64,000 nucleotides of DNA, from assembly GCF_042453785.1 (NCBI RefSeq), contig NC_091672.1:6094501-6158500 (forward strand), read 5' to 3'. The notes under the pieces were generated by a model. It saw only the letters and a list, made by a program, of their open reading frames with translations. It did not search any database and was not told where the DNA came from. Shown here one piece after another: positions 59,620-64,000 of the stretch. How positions within the stretch are numbered: position 1 is the first letter of the stretch; the number at the start of each line of letters is the position of its first letter. The translations under genes and the position numbers were made by a program. Source of the stretch: Malus domestica. Taxonomy: Eukaryota; Streptophyta; Magnoliopsida; Rosales; Rosaceae.

Positions 59620-60780
59620 GTAAAAAGTTACAAAACTTAAAAAAACCACATTCATACATACTCAAACTTTTGAGTGATCTAAATCACACTTAGCAGTATA
59701 CTCTCTCTTTTTTCCTGCCCTTTTTCGACATTATCGATATAAAAGCATCAAAGCATCCGAGGAAGAGTAATTTATTCCACAAACTATGTGATCAAAATGC
59801 ATAAACTTGTTTATTTATATGAATGAAGAGAGCAAAGGGAAGAGTGAAGAGGGTAGGGAGTTATTGTAGCCAGTGATGCAATTTTCACTTGTAAATTTCT
59901 TTCATTTAGCCTTAAAAATTCACAGGCTTGGAGAATTGTACATGTCTATACCCTATTAATTATTTAATTATTTAATTATTTAGTTTATTTTATTTTAATA
60001 ATCTTGCTTATTCTTCATGTCATCCCTTATAACTTGTGAAATGAAATCTCCCCACTCTTTTTCTCGTTCTACACCTCTTGTTTAATTTTGTTCGTTGTTA
60101 TCTTGTTTTTATATATTTTCCCTTTTTTTTATTTTTTATTTTTTATTTTTATTTTTTTATAGATTTAGCGTATCCGTGATGGATGTGATTGTTTGTAGCT
60201 TAAAGTTGCAGGGTGTTTACTGCTTTTGAAGAGGACATATGATATATAATTAATCTGTTAATACGTAGCTAAATAGTTGATTAGGTTTATGCTCAGGAAC
60301 TTTTCCTAACATGTCACATGGGATGTTTGACCATAGATCAACATTGTCGTCGGGCAATTTAGGTTTCATGTTTGAAATCTAATTTCTTAGCGGTTGACAC
60401 GTCTAATTATATTATAGCTACCATTGACCACCAGTGTATGCGACCAATCATTTGGCTTCAACAAATATCAAGAATAATTTTCAACCTAATTAATGGTATT
60501 AATTTTATATTAACAGAACGGCCATGGTGGCTTTGTATATCTTCCCTCCCTGTTTAATGCATATGGAGGAGAGATTTTTCAATGTGATCATCATACGAGG
60601 TGGTACACTACGTGTTCTTATATAAATGGTGGATTATGTGTGTTAAAAGGTTAATAACTTGAAAATTAAAAATTTCCACCACTTACATAAAAACATGTGA
60701 TGTACCATCCGTGTTCCTGTCACTTCTAAAAATATCTCTATTTGGAGGTTGAATTTTGCTGAACCCAAAAAAAATCTAGC
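59620..60780. other. TBR 3' side and intergenic sequence
   Basis: The TBR 3' UTR lies next to 59620. A TTAATTATTTAATTATTTAG run sits at about 59960-59985 and a TATTTTTTATT-type run at about 60125-60160. No gene is supported. Confidence 0.5.
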
Positions 60781-61650
60781 ATCCTTTGGCCCTTTTTTTT
60801 TTTTTTTTTTCGCCCTAGTAGTTATGCCCTCGGCCTTTTCTTCCGTCGCCCATGGCTGTCAGTTTGAGCGGTCAGGACTTGCTTTCCCATGTTCTTCGCC
60901 GTTTTGGCCTTTTCAATCCTAATCCTTGTCTTGCAATCCTCCTCTTTCAAACCCTATCACTCATCTTCTTCCATCTTCATTTACTCCTTTTCATATCCCC
61001 TTCACAACCTATGCTCAAAGCTAGGAGTAGCACACCTGTTTTAGTCGTCGAATCTAAACCTTACCTGCACGACTTCGCACCGAGCTGACATGCTGAAAAA
61101 TTGGGGCCAACCCCAAAGCCAGGGTGTTTTAGATGCCCCCCTTAGCCCCATGTCCTTCCTCGTTGTTTTGGTTTTTGACTCTACTTGCTTGGGCATGTGT
61201 CAGTGGTTCATATTTGGTGACTCTTGTCCGATGTGACGGTTTTGGTGCTAAAATTTGGTTGGATAGATCACTTTGTTGCGGGTTATAAAATATTATGATG
61301 CAATACCTTTGTCGACTTCAAAGCGGAGTTAGTTTTTTACGGGCAACTACCCATGTGGCCGCTGGCGAGGTGGTATTGTTGGCGGCAATGGCTGCGTTTT
61401 GTCTGTACAGGATAAAATTTAGGATTTATTTTTATTTTTATTGTTTTACCTTTTTGTTGAATGGGGTTTGGCTATCTCCAATTTTATTGGGCTTATATGT
61501 TGTAACTGAAATTGAGTCTTTGTCTTTCAATGAAATCTATGTTTTTCCACCAATGAGGAAAGAGTTTTGCCATTTTGGTTTTGTCATGGCCGACTGTGGG
61601 GTTAATTGGCAGAACACCTCTTGGTCGTAATTTGTTTTATTCTTTTCACA
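60781..61650 (+). other. Unidentified gene-like or retroposon-like block
   Basis: After a T run (60789-60810) the frame 60852-61088 reads MAVSLSGQDLLSHVLRRFGL followed by hydrophobic sequence. The frame 61295-61630 includes GVSFLRATTHVAAGEVVLLA, which faintly recalls the RNase H-like end of plant LINEs. The stretch TCTTTGTCTTTCAATGAAAT (61517-61536) resembles LINE 3' UTRs. None of this is enough to name it. Confidence 0.25.
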
Positions 61651-61751
61651 ACAATAACGCGGCGGCCGAAAGATTTTTGGCTAATTCACACACTGATATA
61701 GATAATCATAACCAGGTCATTCCTTAGTGTCTAACACTTCATCTGTGTGCT

Positions 61752-61913
61752 GCCACTTAGTACTACTATGGTCTAATAGTATTCTTCTTTACTAGTAAGT
61801 GAGAGGTAAGTTCGATTCTCGCCAAAGACGAATACCATATTATTGCTAACTCATTGTAAAGCTAAGCCCACCATTCCCTTTTTAGTATAAATAATATTGT
61901 TTGTTAAAAAAAG
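61752..61913 (+). mobile_element. tRNA-derived SINE with 18-bp TSD
   Basis: Full SINE with ATGGTCTAATAGTATTC (A box), AAGTTCGATTCTCGCC (B box), CCATATTATTGCTAACTC and the tail AATAATATTGTTTGTTAAAA. Target duplications ACACTTCATCTGTGTGCT (61734-61751) and ACACTTCATTTGTATGCT (61914-61931) match in 16 of 18 bases. Confidence 0.88.
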
Positions 61914-61931
61914 ACACTTCATTTGTATGCT

Positions 61932-63398
61932 TGAAAATTATAAAATATTAAATTTTAGTACGAGTAAGATGGCAACAGTCACTCATGGCAACGGGCCTAT
62001 GGACTAGAGCTTCATGGCACAGTGGGTCTTCTTAACAAAACCATAAGGCCATTACTTGAAATTCAAAAGTCCAATAAGAAACGTAAATAGGAAGACATGT
62101 TTGCATCTAGAGACAAGATTTGGTGTAGAATTAATCAATTGAGATCCACATGAGGTTTTCTTTTCTTAATTAATGACAAGCAAAGCAATGACACTAAAAA
62201 ACGAGTACTCATGTGTAACCAAAAAGCGATGAGCAAATCCTTAAACATGTTATACTTGTCACAAGTTAAGAGTTCGTTTGATAATTGTTTCGTTTTCAGT
62301 TTTTAATTTTGTTTACACTATTAAAAAATTAAAAACTTGTTTAATAACTATTATCAATGCAAGCCACTTTTTGTTGAATTTTATAAAAAAGTCTTGATTT
62401 TAATGTTCTGTTAATTAAAACTGAAAAGTGAAATAGTTATTTAAAAAAAAAAAACCCTTAATGATCCAACATGCCCAAGACCTACTCATTGACGGAGCTA
62501 CTATAAACTCAATAGGGGTAGATGCCCCCACTCTTTTTTTTTTGGCAAAAAAAAAAAAAAAATCAGTACTACCTGTCTGAGTAATACACTCCACTAAAAA
62601 CCACTTACATGAATAACATAATCTTGTTAATATTGACACCACCTCACCCAGGATTAATGACTACCCACTGCCCACATACAAAGACTCGAAAGAAATTGTA
62701 GATTGATTGAGAAACTAGATCAGAGATCAATATGAATGTTCACATGGTTACATACAAAGGTAGCTGTATTTGATGATATTGATAGATTGTTTTCGGTAGC
62801 CTAGACTACTGAGTAGTCCGACTTTTATCCATATTCATTAGATCTTTTTTATCACTGTGCTATTTGAACATGCCCCCATCCAACAAAATATCTGGCTTGT
62901 CCCTGGACCTACCCAAAAGTCCTCATACTACCGGTCTTCATGAATCAGTAGTCATGCTTTGCTCGTCTTGTAATTTATCCTCATAGCTAAGGTCTTTGAC
63001 TTGTAATTTAACCTCATAGATAAGGTCTTCATGAATCGTTAATGTCCATGCCGACTATCATATCGTCCTTGCTAGCGTTCTGTATGGGCTTTTGCTGAGC
63101 ACATCATTTACAGCTACCTATGATTTTCCTTCATTCACATATCAATTTAGTCACCCATCCAACAGTTGCTGAACCAAATTTCAGAGAAAATATGTTTTCC
63201 ATGTTTAACTTGCTTTTCAAGCATTATTATATACGGTATTACATGGTTCAATTTCGATTGATTTCTCCAAGTTCGTATGCCTAACTTTCCTCGTTTAATT
63301 CTTCAATCGTTTTTGGGTTTCATGCATATTTACAAGACTTGTATGTTTTATTCACACTATATTTTCAACCTCTCCGTCAATCTTTCCTCTTACAGGTT
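61932..63398. other. AT-rich intergenic sequence
   Basis: No gene is supported. A near-duplicate TAAGGTCTTCATGAATC / AAGGTCTTTGACTTGTAAT pattern repeats loosely at 62930-63040. Confidence 0.45.
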
Positions 63399-63523
63399 TT
63401 ACCCGTTTGTCCTAGACGCCACCAAACTCGGGAAGAAAGTTTCAGTGCAGGTAAATGTCACATCACCAAGTGACGGAGTCATAAACCCATCGCACGAGAG
63501 GCTATTATTTCAAATGAAATAAA
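63399..63523 (+). other. Possible exon fragment
   Basis: After a TCCTCTTACAG acceptor-like site the frame reads FYPFVLDATKLGKKVSVQVN then VTSPSDGVINPSHERLLFQM and stops. A GT donor-like site (GTAAATG) follows GTTTCAGTGCAG at about 63450. The codon use looks protein-like but I do not recognise it. Confidence 0.25.
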
Positions 63524-64000
63524 TGAGAAAAAATAGTTACAAGTATCATTAGTTGGAGAACAATCAAAGGTTTTATTTTTTACTTTGTATTGTCAGAAAA
63601 TTTCAATCAAGCAAGCTGATGAAGCTGTAAAATTTGTTTGAAAGTTTAGTATTGAGATGATTATATCAAAAGAAACGAGCTTGTTTCGAGCTGTAATAAA
63701 AAATGGTTAATTAGATTCGAACAAAATTTAAGATCATGACGAGCTTAAAACTATTACCATGAGATTTTTCTTTCAACATAATTTGATTTTTCTCTAGATA
63801 TTATAGATCTTGTTTTATATGAATTGACTAGAAAAAGTTGGTTAAAAAAAAAAAATCAAAAGCTTGTTGGTATCAGAAGGCTTATATGGTAAAATAAAAG
63901 GCTAGTTATAGAATGATTTTAAGTCTCAAACCACTTGATGTAAACTTTAAACTTTTACTCCACAAATGAGCGCACATACTCTTTATTATTTAAGCTAGCA
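63524..64000. other. AT-rich intergenic sequence
   Basis: Nothing recognisable up to the window edge. Confidence 0.45.

Overview
This window is nuclear DNA from a flowering plant, very probably a woody Rosaceae (apple/pear lineage most likely, moderately sure). The evidence is short GT-AG introns, plant-only gene families, AT-rich intergenic DNA, Cassandra TRIMs carrying 5S rRNA sequence, tRNA-derived SINEs, MITEs and Copia debris. There are no operons, bacterial signals, CRISPR arrays or rRNA/tRNA genes. LAYOUT: 1-12 kb is transposon-dominated. It holds the 3' end of a decayed Helitron, a clathrin-assembly (ANTH) first-exon relic, a 1.1-kb TIR element, a complete Copia element with nearly identical LTRs but broken reading frames, and a pectin methylesterase inhibitor relic. 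13-16.4 kb holds a SINA-type ubiquitin ligase on the minus strand. 16.5-23.4 kb is intergenic with MITEs and SINEs. 23.5-33.3 kb is the gene-dense core: gamma-tubulin complex component 3 (+), an Aha1-type Hsp90 co-chaperone (+) and the plastid thioredoxin-like WCRKC1 (-). 33.3-56.9 kb is a block dominated by mobile elements: two intact Cassandra elements, two long solo LTRs (one with a nested hAT-like element that captured an aspartic-protease fragment), several foldback MITEs, a 207-bp tandem duplication and a poly(A) retroposition scar. 56.9-59.6 kb holds TRICHOME BIREFRINGENCE (+). 59.6-64 kb is intergenic with a SINE and low-confidence gene-like debris. HOW THE GENES RELATE: the five intact genes act in unrelated housekeeping processes (protein turnover, microtubule nucleation, Hsp90 folding, plastid redox, wall polysaccharide acetylation). 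GCP3, AHA1, WCRKC1 and TBR look like an ancestral linkage group. From memory, Arabidopsis keeps GCP3-WCRKC1-TBR together on chromosome 5 and the AHA1 homologue beside a TBR paralogue on chromosome 3, so this window may show the unfractionated order. I found no new multi-gene system. The most unusual items are the nested gene-capture element, several small repeats with exact target-site duplications, an 18-bp microexon, and a GCP3 intron that is in frame and stop-free.
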